Position numbers and translations under genes: made by a program
Part shown: piece by piece, positions 1 to 9,758 of the stretch
How the letters are laid out: every line of letters begins with the position of its first letter
How positions within the stretch are numbered: position 1 is the first letter of the stretch
The notes under the pieces: generated by a model
Told to the model about the DNA's origin: nothing
What the model saw: only the letters and a program-made list of their open reading frames with translations
The model's database searches: none
Source of the DNA: Ruminococcus sp.
Lineage (GTDB): Bacteria; Bacillota; Clostridia; Oscillospirales; Acutalibacteraceae
Direction of reading: 5' to 3'
DNA: 64,000 bases
NCBI GenBank assembly: GCA_022768065.1
Contig: JALELS010000014.1
Span: 1 to 64,000 of the forward strand

Positions 1-134
1 ATTCGAGGATTTTCAAAAACAGTTAGCCGTTCATCAGCGCAACTACAACAATTTTCCTATGCGTCCTCTTAACTGGCGCTCTCCTAAACAGGTCTTATTT
101 GCTTTCCCTACTCTGTAACACATCATTGTCAAAC

Positions 135-503
135 CTACATACGGCAGTTTCCCCGTAAAAGTTCAGCCGTATTTCCCGAAAAAACGCCGTCTTTTTGCGT
201 AAAACCGAGAGAAATAAGCTCGTCCGAAAACTCGGAAAGACGGCAAACCGCCGTATCAAAGCCGCGGCGGAAAGCAAAATCGAGCGCCGAACGAAGCAAT
301 CCGTCGATAACGGACAGCTCGTTCTTATCCGATTTTATACGCTCTAAAATGCAGATATTTCCGTTTAATGAAAACAGCAGCGAAAAATTATTGCCGCCGT
401 ATTCTGTTTTATACGCAGCGTAACGCACGTTATCGCGAAGCGTTTCTTCGGGAAAGAGACTTTGTAATTCGGATAATTCCGTAACACACTCAAATCTTAT
501 CAT
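135..503 (-). CDS. Hypothetical protein, weak GNAT-like character
   Basis: 122-aa ORF upstream of rluB on the same strand; C-terminal region resembles an acetyltransferase fold only loosely. Confidence 0.5.
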   Translation of the reverse strand: MIRFECVTELSELQSLFPEETLRDNVRYAAYKTEYGGNNFSLLFSLNGNICILERIKSDKNELSVIDGLLRSALDFAFRRGFDTAVCRLSEFSDELISLGFTQKDGVFSGNTAELLRGNCRM

Positions 504-1266
504 TTAAACCGCGCCTCAAATTGCCGCTTTGCTCCGCCGACGTCATAAGCGCGTGCACTTCGTCGGGCGTAAGATGGCGGTAATCGCCCGTCTTTAACAT
601 TCCGAGCTTTACGGAGCCTATCTTAATGCGTTTGAGCCTTGCAACCTCAAGGCCGAGGCTTTCGCACATTTTTCTTATCTGGCGGTTTCTGCCCTCGAAA
701 ATCGTAAGCTCGATAACCACGCGACCCTCTTCGCGTGAGACTACGCGGACTTCGGACGGCAATGTCATTTTACCGTCAATTTCCACGCCGTTTTCAAGCG
801 CCGCTCTCTGCTCTTTTGAAAGAGACGGATGTATTGTAACGCGATAGGTTTTGGGCACATGCATTGACGGGTGAGTTAAAGCGTTGGCAAATTCGCCGTC
901 GTTTGTCATAAGCAAAAGGCCCTCGCTTTCACGGTCAAGCCTGCCGACGGGATATATTCTCGCGTCTATATCGCTTACAAGCTCCGCAACACATTTTCTG
1001 TCCATCTCATCGCTCATGGTCGTAATAAATCCGCGCGGTTTATTAAGCATAATATAGACGTTTTCTTTCGGCGCGCTGAGCTTTTTGCCCGCAACCACAA
1101 CTTTGTCGGTTTTGGGATTTACCTTATCGCCCACACACGCGATTTTTCCGTTTACCCTGACCTTACCTGCCGCTATCAGCTCCTCGGATTTTCTTCTTGA
1201 AGCGACGCCGCTCTCAGCCATAAATTTTTGCAGTCTGATCTTCACATCAGTCATATTTTTCACCAA
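490..1266 (-). CDS. rluB: Pseudouridine synthase, RsuA/RluB family
   Basis: S4 domain (RLQKFMAESGVASRRKSEELI) and catalytic motif YPVGRLDRESEGLLLMTNDGEFANALTHP. Confidence 0.93.
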   Translation of the reverse strand: MVKNMTDVKIRLQKFMAESGVASRRKSEELIAAGKVRVNGKIACVGDKVNPKTDKVVVAGKKLSAPKENVYIMLNKPRGFITTMSDEMDRKCVAELVSDIDARIYPVGRLDRESEGLLLMTNDGEFANALTHPSMHVPKTYRVTIHPSLSKEQRAALENGVEIDGKMTLPSEVRVVSREEGRVVIELTIFEGRNRQIRKMCESLGLEVARLKRIKIGSVKLGMLKTGDYRHLTPDEVHALMTSAEQSGNLRRGLNDKI

Positions 1267-2413
1267 AGCACTTTCCTAAAAAATTTTTAATCTTTTGCAG
1301 TAATGACTTTTTTTGAGCTTTTTGCGGACCCGATATATAATCGGCGCTTTCCGAAGTCACTATCGGCACTTCGGACAAAATTTCTCCGTTTAACCGATAA
1401 TATGCGGTTCCGACATTTTTGCCGCACTCAACGGGAGCATATTCAAATTTATCAAGACAAATCAGAACTTCGGGTTCGGTATTTTTCAGCGAAGCAAAAT
1501 ACGGCGTATATAGAAGCTTTACGCCCACCGAAGATTTATCCGAGCCGACAACGCCGAGCCTGACGTCAGAAAGGTCGCAGGGAAGAGTGCGGTTTTTGAC
1601 GACGGAAAAGCCGTAATTATACATTTTTTCGTGGTCGTTCCAATCATCGGGAGCATTTAACGTAACCGCAATAAGCGTTACGCCGCCGCGTCTTACTGCC
1701 GAGACGAGACATCTGCCGCTCTTTTCGGTAAAACCCGTCTTGATTCCTATGCAGTCTTCGTCTATGGTAAGGAGCCTGTTATGGTTTGTAAGGGTTCTGC
1801 GGTACGGCGGATTTCCGTAACTGACGCTCATACTTTTTTTAGAGCAAATACTTAAAAACTCGGGATTTTTAATTGCCTTAGCCCCGAGCAACGCCATATC
1901 GTATGCGGTAGAATAATGATTTTCGCTGTCAAGCCCCGAAGGAGTTTCAAACGAAGTGTCATTCATATTCAGCTCTTTTGCCCTTTGGTTCATAAGTGCG
2001 GTAAATTCATTTATACTGCCCGAAACCGCATATGCCGCGGCATTTGCGGCGTCATTGCCGGATGTGAGAAGCATACCGCATGCAAGCGTTTTTACCGAAA
2101 CGCTGTCCCCCGGGAGAAGTCCCATTGACGTTCCCTCGACAGACACAGCCTCTTTATGAACCGTAATCATTTCGTCGGGGCTTTTATACTCGAGAGCCAA
2201 AAGCGCCGTCATAATTTTCGTTGTGCTCGCCATAGGCAGCCTTTCGTGCTCGTTTTTTGCATATACGACCTCAAGAGTGTCGCTTGTCATCAAAATCGCC
2301 GCACGCGCGCTTAAAGTAAGTTCTTTGTTTTCGGCGAAAGCCGGAACGGTGCACAATACTGCCAAAATCACAGATAAAAAAACGCAAAAAAGTCTTTTAT
2401 ACAAATCAACCAC
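1247..2413 (-). CDS. dacF: D-alanyl-D-alanine carboxypeptidase (DacF-type, S11)
   Basis: Motifs MASTTKIMTALLAL (SxxK), SGNDAANA (SxN), KTGFT (KTG); N-terminal signal peptide. Confidence 0.92.
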   Translation of the reverse strand: MVDLYKRLFCVFLSVILAVLCTVPAFAENKELTLSARAAILMTSDTLEVVYAKNEHERLPMASTTKIMTALLALEYKSPDEMITVHKEAVSVEGTSMGLLPGDSVSVKTLACGMLLTSGNDAANAAAYAVSGSINEFTALMNQRAKELNMNDTSFETPSGLDSENHYSTAYDMALLGAKAIKNPEFLSICSKKSMSVSYGNPPYRRTLTNHNRLLTIDEDCIGIKTGFTEKSGRCLVSAVRRGGVTLIAVTLNAPDDWNDHEKMYNYGFSVVKNRTLPCDLSDVRLGVVGSDKSSVGVKLLYTPYFASLKNTEPEVLICLDKFEYAPVECGKNVGTAYYRLNGEILSEVPIVTSESADYISGPQKAQKKSLLQKIKNFLGKCFGEKYD

Positions 2414-2473
2414 CTGCCATATTTTTAAAATATGCAGGCGGCAGATTTATTATTATGAAATTTGAGAAACGCT

Positions 2474-2926
2474 TTACTTATTATCTGAAGAAACGTCCTC
2501 TGCGGGAACTGCGGAAACATACTCCGCGGCGTCATTTGAAGCTGCTTTTTCTTTTTCTTTCTTTGCCTTATTAACTACGGAAGTAACCTTATCGAACATT
2601 TCGGGAACAAGGTTAACAACTCTTTCGGCAGCATTGTCAAATGCCGTGATGTGTTTAATGGTAACTTCACCGTCGGAAATAACGAGGAATGCTACCGGAG
2701 TGATGGTAACGCCGGCTCCGCCGCCGCCGCCGAAAATCTCTTTATTGGTCTTTGACGGGAAATCGGAACCGCCCGAAGCAAAGCCGTAAGTCACCTTAGA
2801 CACCGGGATTATTGTAATACCGCCGTCAATATTCATCGGTTCGCCGATTATCGTGCTTACGTTGACGAGATTTTTTACCTTTTCGATTGTTGTTTCGAGG
2901 ATTCCTGCTGCTGATTGTTCTTTCAT
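2474..2926 (-). CDS. gerW: Spore protein GerW/YtfJ family
   Basis: Motifs IGEPMNIDGGITIIPVSKVTYGFASGGSDF and GGGGGAGVTITPVAFLVI; adjacent to DUF2953 gene as in other spore-formers. Confidence 0.9.
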   Translation of the reverse strand: MKEQSAAGILETTIEKVKNLVNVSTIIGEPMNIDGGITIIPVSKVTYGFASGGSDFPSKTNKEIFGGGGGAGVTITPVAFLVISDGEVTIKHITAFDNAAERVVNLVPEMFDKVTSVVNKAKKEKEKAASNDAAEYVSAVPAEDVSSDNK

Positions 2927-3699
2927 TTAGAAGCACCACCTTGTATATTTTGAGTTTCTGTTTTATTATCTCCATCTGTGACAACAGCCTTTTTGGGCTT
3001 TTGCCGCAGTAATTTGAGTACGACCTTAAATAACAGCCTGAATACGAGCCTTATGCCCGCACCGACAAGGAAAAACGGACGCAACGAAAATGCCGTTTTA
3101 AACTGCGCGCTTGAGAATGTGCCTATGAAGTCGGGCTCAACGCTTGCGTCATATTTTTTTACCTTTAAGTTGGAACAGATAAATCCGAGAGCCGGGAAAA
3201 CGTCCTCGCATATCTCGCCGTACTGAAGAGCGGTCTGAGCAGCGTCGCCGTTACTTGAAACGACTATCCAAAGATACAGTTCTTCAATTATAAAATGCTT
3301 TTTGACGCTTCGCATCATAAGCCCTACGGCGTCTGCCGAATCCTTGACAAGCTTTATTACGCCGTCCATACCTTGATTTTCATAGAAGGTTTTAAAAATA
3401 TTGGGCTTTTTGGGCTTTTCCTCTTCGGGTTCTTCCTTCTTTTCCTTTTCGGGTTTTTCCTTTTTGGGCTTAGGAGGCTTTTTTTCTTTTTTTGCCTTCG
3501 GGTAAATACTGAAATGCAAAAACAGCCAGCTTACGCTGAGTTTAAAGGCGTCGATATATTCCGCATCAATCCTGACCTTTATCAAAAGCACAAGGCATAT
3601 AAAAGCGATTATACCGAGTATTATGTAAAGCGCTGTCAACCTACGGGCACCTCCTTCGCTTTGCAATTTACAGTCTGCCCCGCACATTTTGCGAGACAC
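2923..3699 (-). CDS. DUF2953 (YtfI-like) membrane protein
   Basis: N-terminal TM, charged KPKKEKPEKEK linker, conserved pairing with gerW. Confidence 0.75.
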   Translation of the reverse strand: MSRKMCGADCKLQSEGGARRLTALYIILGIIAFICLVLLIKVRIDAEYIDAFKLSVSWLFLHFSIYPKAKKEKKPPKPKKEKPEKEKKEEPEEEKPKKPNIFKTFYENQGMDGVIKLVKDSADAVGLMMRSVKKHFIIEELYLWIVVSSNGDAAQTALQYGEICEDVFPALGFICSNLKVKKYDASVEPDFIGTFSSAQFKTAFSLRPFFLVGAGIRLVFRLLFKVVLKLLRQKPKKAVVTDGDNKTETQNIQGGASK

Positions 3700-3728
3700 T
3701 ATAATAGATTATATAAAAAAACGCATCA

Positions 3729-4316
3729 TTATTCAAGAGAATTTATGTCGGAATTGTCAACTTTTTTACTTTCTTCGGAATTTTCTTCCTCGGGAAGCTC
3801 GTTTTTTGGGAGCTCGGGCAATTCGTCAAGAGATTCCACGCCGAAACAGCGTAAAAATTCAGGAGTGGTTCCGTACACAAGCGGTCTGCCCGGAAGTTCA
3901 AGCCTGCCCTTTTCTTCGATGAGTCTTTTTTGGCAGAGAGTGGATATAACGCCCGAGCAATCAACGCCCCTCACCTGCTCTACAAAAGCCTTGGTAACGG
4001 GTTGATTGTACGCTATAACGGCAAGCACCTCAAACGCGGCGTTTGAAAGCGGCGCGTTCTTTTTGACCTCAAGCACCGAACGTATAAGGTCGGCATACTC
4101 GGTTCGCGACGACAGCTGATATTTATCGCCGAGCTTTAAAAGACATATGCCGCTTGAACGCTCATCAAGAGAAGCGGACAAATTAAGAAGCGTTCTGCGG
4201 CAGGTCTCCTCATCAACAGAGAGCACCTCGGCAAGCTTACCTATCTCAAGAGGTTCACCCACGGAAAACAGAACCGCCTCGGCGGCAGATGTAAGATTTT
4301 TTGCGTTTACAGGCAT
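3729..4316 (-). CDS. scpB: Segregation and condensation protein B
   Basis: AAEAVLFSVGEPL... LSNAAFEVLAVIAYNQPVTKAFVEQVRGVDCSGVISTL. Confidence 0.95.
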   Translation of the reverse strand: MPVNAKNLTSAAEAVLFSVGEPLEIGKLAEVLSVDEETCRRTLLNLSASLDERSSGICLLKLGDKYQLSSRTEYADLIRSVLEVKKNAPLSNAAFEVLAVIAYNQPVTKAFVEQVRGVDCSGVISTLCQKRLIEEKGRLELPGRPLVYGTTPEFLRCFGVESLDELPELPKNELPEEENSEESKKVDNSDINSLE

Positions 4317-4319
4317 TTT

Positions 4320-5060
4320 TTACTCCCACTCCTCAGAAACGGTATCTCCGAAATCAGCCGACAAAAGCTCTATGCTCGTATCGCTTCCGTCGCCGCTGAC
4401 CATAACTTTTTTATCCTTGGCAAGTTCAAGCACGGCAAGAAATGTAGCCACCATATCCGAGCGCGACTGTGCGTCCGAAAAAAGGTCGGTAAATTTTCTC
4501 TTGCTGCCGACGCTTGCGAATTTCTTATATATAGAACGGATTTTTGACCCGACCGATACTATTTTTTTAGCCACTATCTCGCGAAACGCCTCTATGGGAG
4601 GCGGAAGATTGCGAAGCTTTCTGCCGGCGGCGGAAAGATACGCTCTTAACAGCTCTGCGCCGTCATGGACTCTTGTATATGTAGGGTCGGTCTTTAATTT
4701 AACAGGTTCGCGTACAAAGTGGTCAAAGCCGTCGGTACGCTGTGACAGCTTTTCAGCCATAAGCTTGCAGTCGCGGTACTCGATAAGCTCGCCCGTAAGC
4801 TCCCTTTTAAGCTCGTCCGCTTCCTCGTGAACCGGCAAAAGCGAAACCGTCTTTAAATAGACGAGCCGCGCCGCCATCTCAAGGAATTCACTTGCCACAT
4901 ACATATCTTCGTCCTGCATACGGCGGACATATTCGAGATATTGGTCGACGAGTTCCACTATCGGAATATCATATATATTAAGTTTGTGTTTGGCGATAAG
5001 GCTCAAAAGCAGGTCCATAGGCCCCTCGAACACGTCGAGCTTATATGATATTTGTTCCAT
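4320..5060 (-). CDS. scpA: Segregation and condensation protein A
   Basis: YKLDVFEGPMDLLLSLIAKHKLNIYDIPIVELVDQYLEYV; adjacent to scpB. Confidence 0.95.
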   Translation of the reverse strand: MEQISYKLDVFEGPMDLLLSLIAKHKLNIYDIPIVELVDQYLEYVRRMQDEDMYVASEFLEMAARLVYLKTVSLLPVHEEADELKRELTGELIEYRDCKLMAEKLSQRTDGFDHFVREPVKLKTDPTYTRVHDGAELLRAYLSAAGRKLRNLPPPIEAFREIVAKKIVSVGSKIRSIYKKFASVGSKRKFTDLFSDAQSRSDMVATFLAVLELAKDKKVMVSGDGSDTSIELLSADFGDTVSEEWE

Positions 5061-5071
5061 TTTTACGTCCT

Positions 5072-5746
5072 TTATTTAGATAATGCTCTGAACGGGAATC
5101 CTATTACGTAATCGAGTCCGTAATACAATGCGTTTTCAAGAAAAGCCAAGGGTTTGTCAAGCACACCTAAAAAGATAAGCACAAATACGGCTATAATTAT
5201 ATATCTCTCGTAACGCATAAATTTGTAGTAATACTTGTTTGGGATAAGAAGCTGTAATATTCTCGAACCGTCAAGGGGCGGTATCGGAATAAGGTTAAAC
5301 ACAGCCAAACCCACGTTTATGGTGGCGGCAAATCTGAAGAACAGAATAAATGCCTGCACAATGACAGAGGAGCCGAAGAGGGTAAAAATGTTTTTCAAAA
5401 GCAAAAACACCACTGCCATCAAAATATTGGCAATAGGACCTGCAACGGCTGTGAGCGCCATACCCTTTTTGGGATTTTTAAAGTTTCTCGGATTTATCGG
5501 AACGGGTTTTGCATAGCCGAATCCGACAAGGATTATCATAAGCGCGCCTATCCAGTCGATATGCGCCATGGGATTTAATGTGAGTCTGCCCGCCAGACGA
5601 GGCGTATTGTCGCCGAGCTTTGTCGCAATAAGCGCATGGGCATATTCGTGCACGGGCATGGTGCAGAAAATTACAAACGCAAGCGCAAAAACACTTACCA
5701 ATATTTCTATGGGCGTATAGCCGCCCCTGAGAATACTAAAGAGCAT
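5072..5746 (-). CDS. Site-2 protease family (M50) metalloprotease
   Basis: HEYAHALIATKLGD (HExxH-type variant) and NLIPIPPLDGSRIL. Confidence 0.92.
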   Translation of the reverse strand: MLFSILRGGYTPIEILVSVFALAFVIFCTMPVHEYAHALIATKLGDNTPRLAGRLTLNPMAHIDWIGALMIILVGFGYAKPVPINPRNFKNPKKGMALTAVAGPIANILMAVVFLLLKNIFTLFGSSVIVQAFILFFRFAATINVGLAVFNLIPIPPLDGSRILQLLIPNKYYYKFMRYERYIIIAVFVLIFLGVLDKPLAFLENALYYGLDYVIGFPFRALSK

Positions 5747-5775
5747 TTGGTTTTCTCCTTTTTGCAGAAAGGTAA

Positions 5776-6609
5776 TTATACAATTATTTTGACTACCCTG
5801 TCAATATTGTTAAAATCATAGAGAATTTCCGAAGATACTTTACCGTCAAATATTTCTCGGATACTTTCACCTTGAGAATCACCGCATTCAAAGAGCAATT
5901 CGCCGCCCTTATTGCAGTTTTTGAGCCATTTGTCGCAAATCGCTCTGTAAAACAAAAGCCCGTCTTTTCCGCCGTCAAGAGCCGTTTTCGGCTCAAATCC
6001 GACCTCCCTTTGCAAAGAGGAAATCTCCTCCGACCTTATATACGGCGGATTGGATATTATAAGGTCCGCCTTCGGTAAATCGGGACAGCCTGAAAGCACA
6101 TCGCACTCGATTATATTTTCGCTCGGAAAATCGTAACGCTCTGCATTTTTACGAAGATAAGACAGTGCTTCGGGGTATTTTTCCACAAGGTAGACATCGG
6201 CAAAAGGATTTCGGTTCTTAACGGTAATGCCTATACAGCCGCTGCCCGAGCAAAGGTCATAAACAACGGCCCTCTTACGGTTTTTCAGAAACAAATCGGC
6301 GTTTTCCGCAAGCATTTCGGTTTCGGGTCGCGGAATCAGTACGCCCTTGCCGACGTTAAATGTGAATTCGCAGAAGTCCCATTCGCCGAGTATATATTGC
6401 AAAGGCTCGCCGAGAGCGCGCCTTTTTGTAAGCTCTGTAAGAAGCTCCGCGTCTTTTTCGGGCAAAAGATCATCACCGTGGCACAGCACGTCGCGGCGCG
6501 TTTTTGCCGCAGCCTTTATCAAAAGACATTCGCTGTCGAAACGATAATCGTCAATTCCGACGCATTTGAGCGTATTTTCGGTATTTTTCAGCGCGTCGAT
6601 AAGCGTCAT
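5776..6609 (-). CDS. prmC: Peptide chain release factor N5-glutamine methyltransferase
   Basis: VLIPRPETEMLAE, DLCSGSGCIGI, DLIISNPPYI. Confidence 0.95.
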   Translation of the reverse strand: MTLIDALKNTENTLKCVGIDDYRFDSECLLIKAAAKTRRDVLCHGDDLLPEKDAELLTELTKRRALGEPLQYILGEWDFCEFTFNVGKGVLIPRPETEMLAENADLFLKNRKRAVVYDLCSGSGCIGITVKNRNPFADVYLVEKYPEALSYLRKNAERYDFPSENIIECDVLSGCPDLPKADLIISNPPYIRSEEISSLQREVGFEPKTALDGGKDGLLFYRAICDKWLKNCNKGGELLFECGDSQGESIREIFDGKVSSEILYDFNNIDRVVKIIV

Positions 6610-7580
6610 TTTATTTCGTCGTCCTCGGGGTTGTCGGTTATTACGGCTTCGAGCGACGCTATGCCGACTTCTATAATATCATCTGTGGGTTCCTGCGTTG
6701 TTATTCGCTGCATCCAAAGACCCGGTGCGGAAAGAATTTTTACAAACAGATTATCGTGCCTGCCTGCATATTTGATAAATTCATAACCGATACCCATAAC
6801 AAGCGGAAGAACAAGCAGTTTTACAAGTATCCACACCGCGCGGTTGACGTTTTGCAAACCGGGGAAAATGAGAACAAGCGCGGACGAGAGCAGTATGCTC
6901 AAAATTATCATAACAAACATAAAGCTCGTTCCGCAGCGGGGGTGAAAGCGGCTCTGCTTTCTGACGTTTTCAACCGTCAGGGGCAAGCCGTGCTCATAGC
7001 AGAAAATTGTTTTGTGCTCGGCGCCGTGATACATAAACACACGGTGAATTTCTTTCATTTTTGAAACTATCGCCATATAGGCAACAAATATTATGATTCT
7101 TACGATTCCCTCAAAGAGAGGATGAAATTTTTGAAGATGACCGCCGGTTACAAGGTCGATAAGCCACGACGGAAGCCACATAAACAGGAAGAATGCGAGA
7201 GCGAAGCCGAGTACGGAGGAAATAACGCCTATGACATTCATCATTTTTGGTCCGAAACGGTCGTTAAGCCAACGGTCGAGCTTTGACATATCCTGCTCGT
7301 CTTCGGTAAGACCCTGAGTGGATTTTTCAGCCGACTCCATAAGATACCCGTAGCCCGTTACAAGAGATTCGACGAACCCGACTATACCTCTGATTATCGG
7401 AATACCGAAGAATTTGCACTTGTCGCGCCACGGCTTTACATTTTTATATGTTGTTTCGATTTCTCCGTTCGGCAGTCTTACCGCCATGGCGGAGCCTTTC
7501 GGCCCGCGCATCATTACGCCCTCTATAAGAGCCTGACCGCCCACGGAGGTTTTGTGATATTTCCTGACTTCTTCGCTCAA
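6606..7580 (-). CDS. DUF1385 (YqhQ-like) membrane protein
   Basis: VGGQALIEGVMMRGP, YHGAEHKTIFCYEHG, HPRCGTSF. Confidence 0.92.
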   Translation of the reverse strand: MSEEVRKYHKTSVGGQALIEGVMMRGPKGSAMAVRLPNGEIETTYKNVKPWRDKCKFFGIPIIRGIVGFVESLVTGYGYLMESAEKSTQGLTEDEQDMSKLDRWLNDRFGPKMMNVIGVISSVLGFALAFFLFMWLPSWLIDLVTGGHLQKFHPLFEGIVRIIIFVAYMAIVSKMKEIHRVFMYHGAEHKTIFCYEHGLPLTVENVRKQSRFHPRCGTSFMFVMIILSILLSSALVLIFPGLQNVNRAVWILVKLLVLPLVMGIGYEFIKYAGRHDNLFVKILSAPGLWMQRITTQEPTDDIIEVGIASLEAVITDNPEDDEIK

Positions 7581-7595
7581 AATTATTCTCCTTTT

Positions 7596-9014
7596 TTATT
7601 GCTGAGTTTGCTGTATCGGAAACACAACGGTCACGGTAGTGCCCCTGCCCTCAATACTGTTAAGAGAGAGTGTGCCGTTGTGCCTTTTTACAATTTCATT
7701 AACCACCGCAAGACCTATACCCGAGCCTCTGACAGACGCATTGGCTTTATAGAACTTCTCTGTGACATACGGGAGATCCGCAGATGGAATACCGCAGCCG
7801 GTATCCGCTATCGTTATTGTGACAAAGCCTTTTTCCGCCTTTGCCGTAACGCTTATCGTGCCGCCTGCTTCGGTATACTTAAAAGAATTGTCAAGTATGT
7901 TTACGAACACCTGTTTAATGCGGTTCGGGTCGCCCGTCATAGGTGCCGGAACCTCGGAAACATTATATAAAAGCTCTTTGCCCTCGCGCATGGAGCGGTC
8001 CTTAAAGACGAATACCGCCTCGTCAAGCTCCGCCAAAACGTCCATTGACGACATACGCATAGTCAAATTGCCGTTTTCCATTCTTGAAAAATCGAGAAGC
8101 TCCTCAACGAGACTTGTAAGCCGCTCCGACTCGCTTATTATGACATTAAGACCACGCTTTGTAAGCGCCTCGTCCTTTATCGGGTCCTCGAGTATTGTCT
8201 CGCCCCAGCCTTTTATGGCTGTCAGCGGAGTGCGAAGCTCATGTGAAACGGTTGAAATAAACTCGTTTTTCATTCGCTCGCTCTCTTTTATTTCGTGTGC
8301 CATATTATTTATGGACTCGCAGAGCTGACCTATTTCATCATCTCCGCCTGCGTCCTCTATACGTGCGCTGAGGTCGCCCTTGGCTATTTTTATTGCCGTT
8401 TCGTTTATCTTTTTAACCGGTCTTACTATCGAACGCACAAAGAAAAGCCCCGACACCGTAACAAAAGCTATAATAACAACAGCGATAAAGCACATCAGAA
8501 GAATTACCCTGATAAGCTGTGAATCAATATCCGACAGAGAAATTATATATCTGACGGCGCCTGAGTTTTGGCCGCCCGATGACGGGAGCATATACGAAAG
8601 CGCCATAACCTTTTCGCCGGAGCTCATTCTGCCGACCCATGTAGCCTTGCCCGTATCGGAAAGGCGCGCCTCGGCATAATCCGGATACTTTTCGTTTTCG
8701 ACCGAAAACCCGCTTGAAGATACTACGACGTTTCCGCTTCGGTCTATTACCCAAACCTCCATAACCGATTTATCGCTGAAGTCCTCGACAAACTGCTTGG
8801 CGCGGAGATTAAAGGTATCATCGGAGCTGTCATTTGAAATGCTGAAATACGACGAGACGACATTTGTGGCTCTTGAATCAAGCGTTACGCGAACAGCCTC
8901 GTAATACTGCTCTTTAAAGAGAACCGAAGCTACTATGATTATGCAAAAAAGCACAAATATTATGGCACAAAGGGTGTTTAAAACCCAACGTGCGGTTATG
9001 CTCTTTTTTGCCAC
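7596..9014 (-). CDS. Sensor histidine kinase (HAMP, HisKA, HATPase)
   Basis: FISTVSHELRTPLTAIKGWGETI; IKQVFVNILDNSFKYTEAGG; two TM segments. Confidence 0.95.
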   Translation of the reverse strand: MAKKSITARWVLNTLCAIIFVLFCIIIVASVLFKEQYYEAVRVTLDSRATNVVSSYFSISNDSSDDTFNLRAKQFVEDFSDKSVMEVWVIDRSGNVVVSSSGFSVENEKYPDYAEARLSDTGKATWVGRMSSGEKVMALSYMLPSSGGQNSGAVRYIISLSDIDSQLIRVILLMCFIAVVIIAFVTVSGLFFVRSIVRPVKKINETAIKIAKGDLSARIEDAGGDDEIGQLCESINNMAHEIKESERMKNEFISTVSHELRTPLTAIKGWGETILEDPIKDEALTKRGLNVIISESERLTSLVEELLDFSRMENGNLTMRMSSMDVLAELDEAVFVFKDRSMREGKELLYNVSEVPAPMTGDPNRIKQVFVNILDNSFKYTEAGGTISVTAKAEKGFVTITIADTGCGIPSADLPYVTEKFYKANASVRGSGIGLAVVNEIVKRHNGTLSLNSIEGRGTTVTVVFPIQQTQQ

Positions 9015-9038
9015 GTTTTTGTCGCTCCTTTCACCTTT

Positions 9039-9746
9039 TTATTCTATCCACTTATAGCCTCTGCCCCAAATGGTTACGAGATGTTTCGGCTGAGTCGGCT
9101 CGTCCTCCACCTTGTTGCGAAGTCTGTGAATATTTACGTCCACCACTTTGTCATCCACAAAGTATTCGTCGCCCCACACCTTATTGAGTATATCGGTGCG
9201 CGACAACGTGACGTCGGGATTTTTAAACAGATAGTCAAGAAGCTGAAATTCTATCTGCGTAAGCTCTATGGGACTGCCGTTTTTATAAAGGAGCCTGTCG
9301 CGGTAATCGAGCGAAAAATCGCCGACTGTTGTAAGGTCGGGATTTCTCACCGCGGCTTTTTCGTTTTCGTTCATTATCGACACACGCCTGTATACGGCGT
9401 CTACTCTTGCCATAAGTTCGGACGGGGAAAACGGTTTTGTGACGTAATCGTCGGCACCGACCAAAAGCCCCGTCACCTTATCCATTTCCTGTGTTTTTGC
9501 CGTCAGCATAATTATACCTATTTTGCTGCTTTTGGCGCGGAGATATTTGCACACCTCAAGCCCGTCTTTCAGCGGCATCATTATATCAAGCACGGCAACG
9601 TCTATATCGCCGTTTTCTTCTTCATACTTATTTATGGCTTCTTCGCCGTTTTCAGCCTCGACTACGTCATAACCGCTTCGCTTTAAATTTATTACTATAA
9701 ATTCGCGAATCGAAGCTTCGTCTTCGGCTATAAGAACTTTTTTCAT
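9039..9746 (-). CDS. OmpR/PhoB-family response regulator
   Basis: Receiver VAVLDIMMPLKDG...; C-terminal winged helix VWGDEYFVDDKVVDVNIHRLRNKVE. Confidence 0.96.
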   Translation of the reverse strand: MKKVLIAEDEASIREFIVINLKRSGYDVVEAENGEEAINKYEEENGDIDVAVLDIMMPLKDGLEVCKYLRAKSSKIGIIMLTAKTQEMDKVTGLLVGADDYVTKPFSPSELMARVDAVYRRVSIMNENEKAAVRNPDLTTVGDFSLDYRDRLLYKNGSPIELTQIEFQLLDYLFKNPDVTLSRTDILNKVWGDEYFVDDKVVDVNIHRLRNKVEDEPTQPKHLVTIWGRGYKWIE

Positions 9747-9758
9747 TTTTACCTCCGG

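Noticed and set aside
3295-4005. 236-aa plus-strand ORF with poly-Phe/Leu tracts
   Set aside because: Antisense of the Lys/Glu-rich linker in the DUF2953 gene and of scpB; the hydrophobic appearance is an artefact of AAR/GAR codons read in reverse
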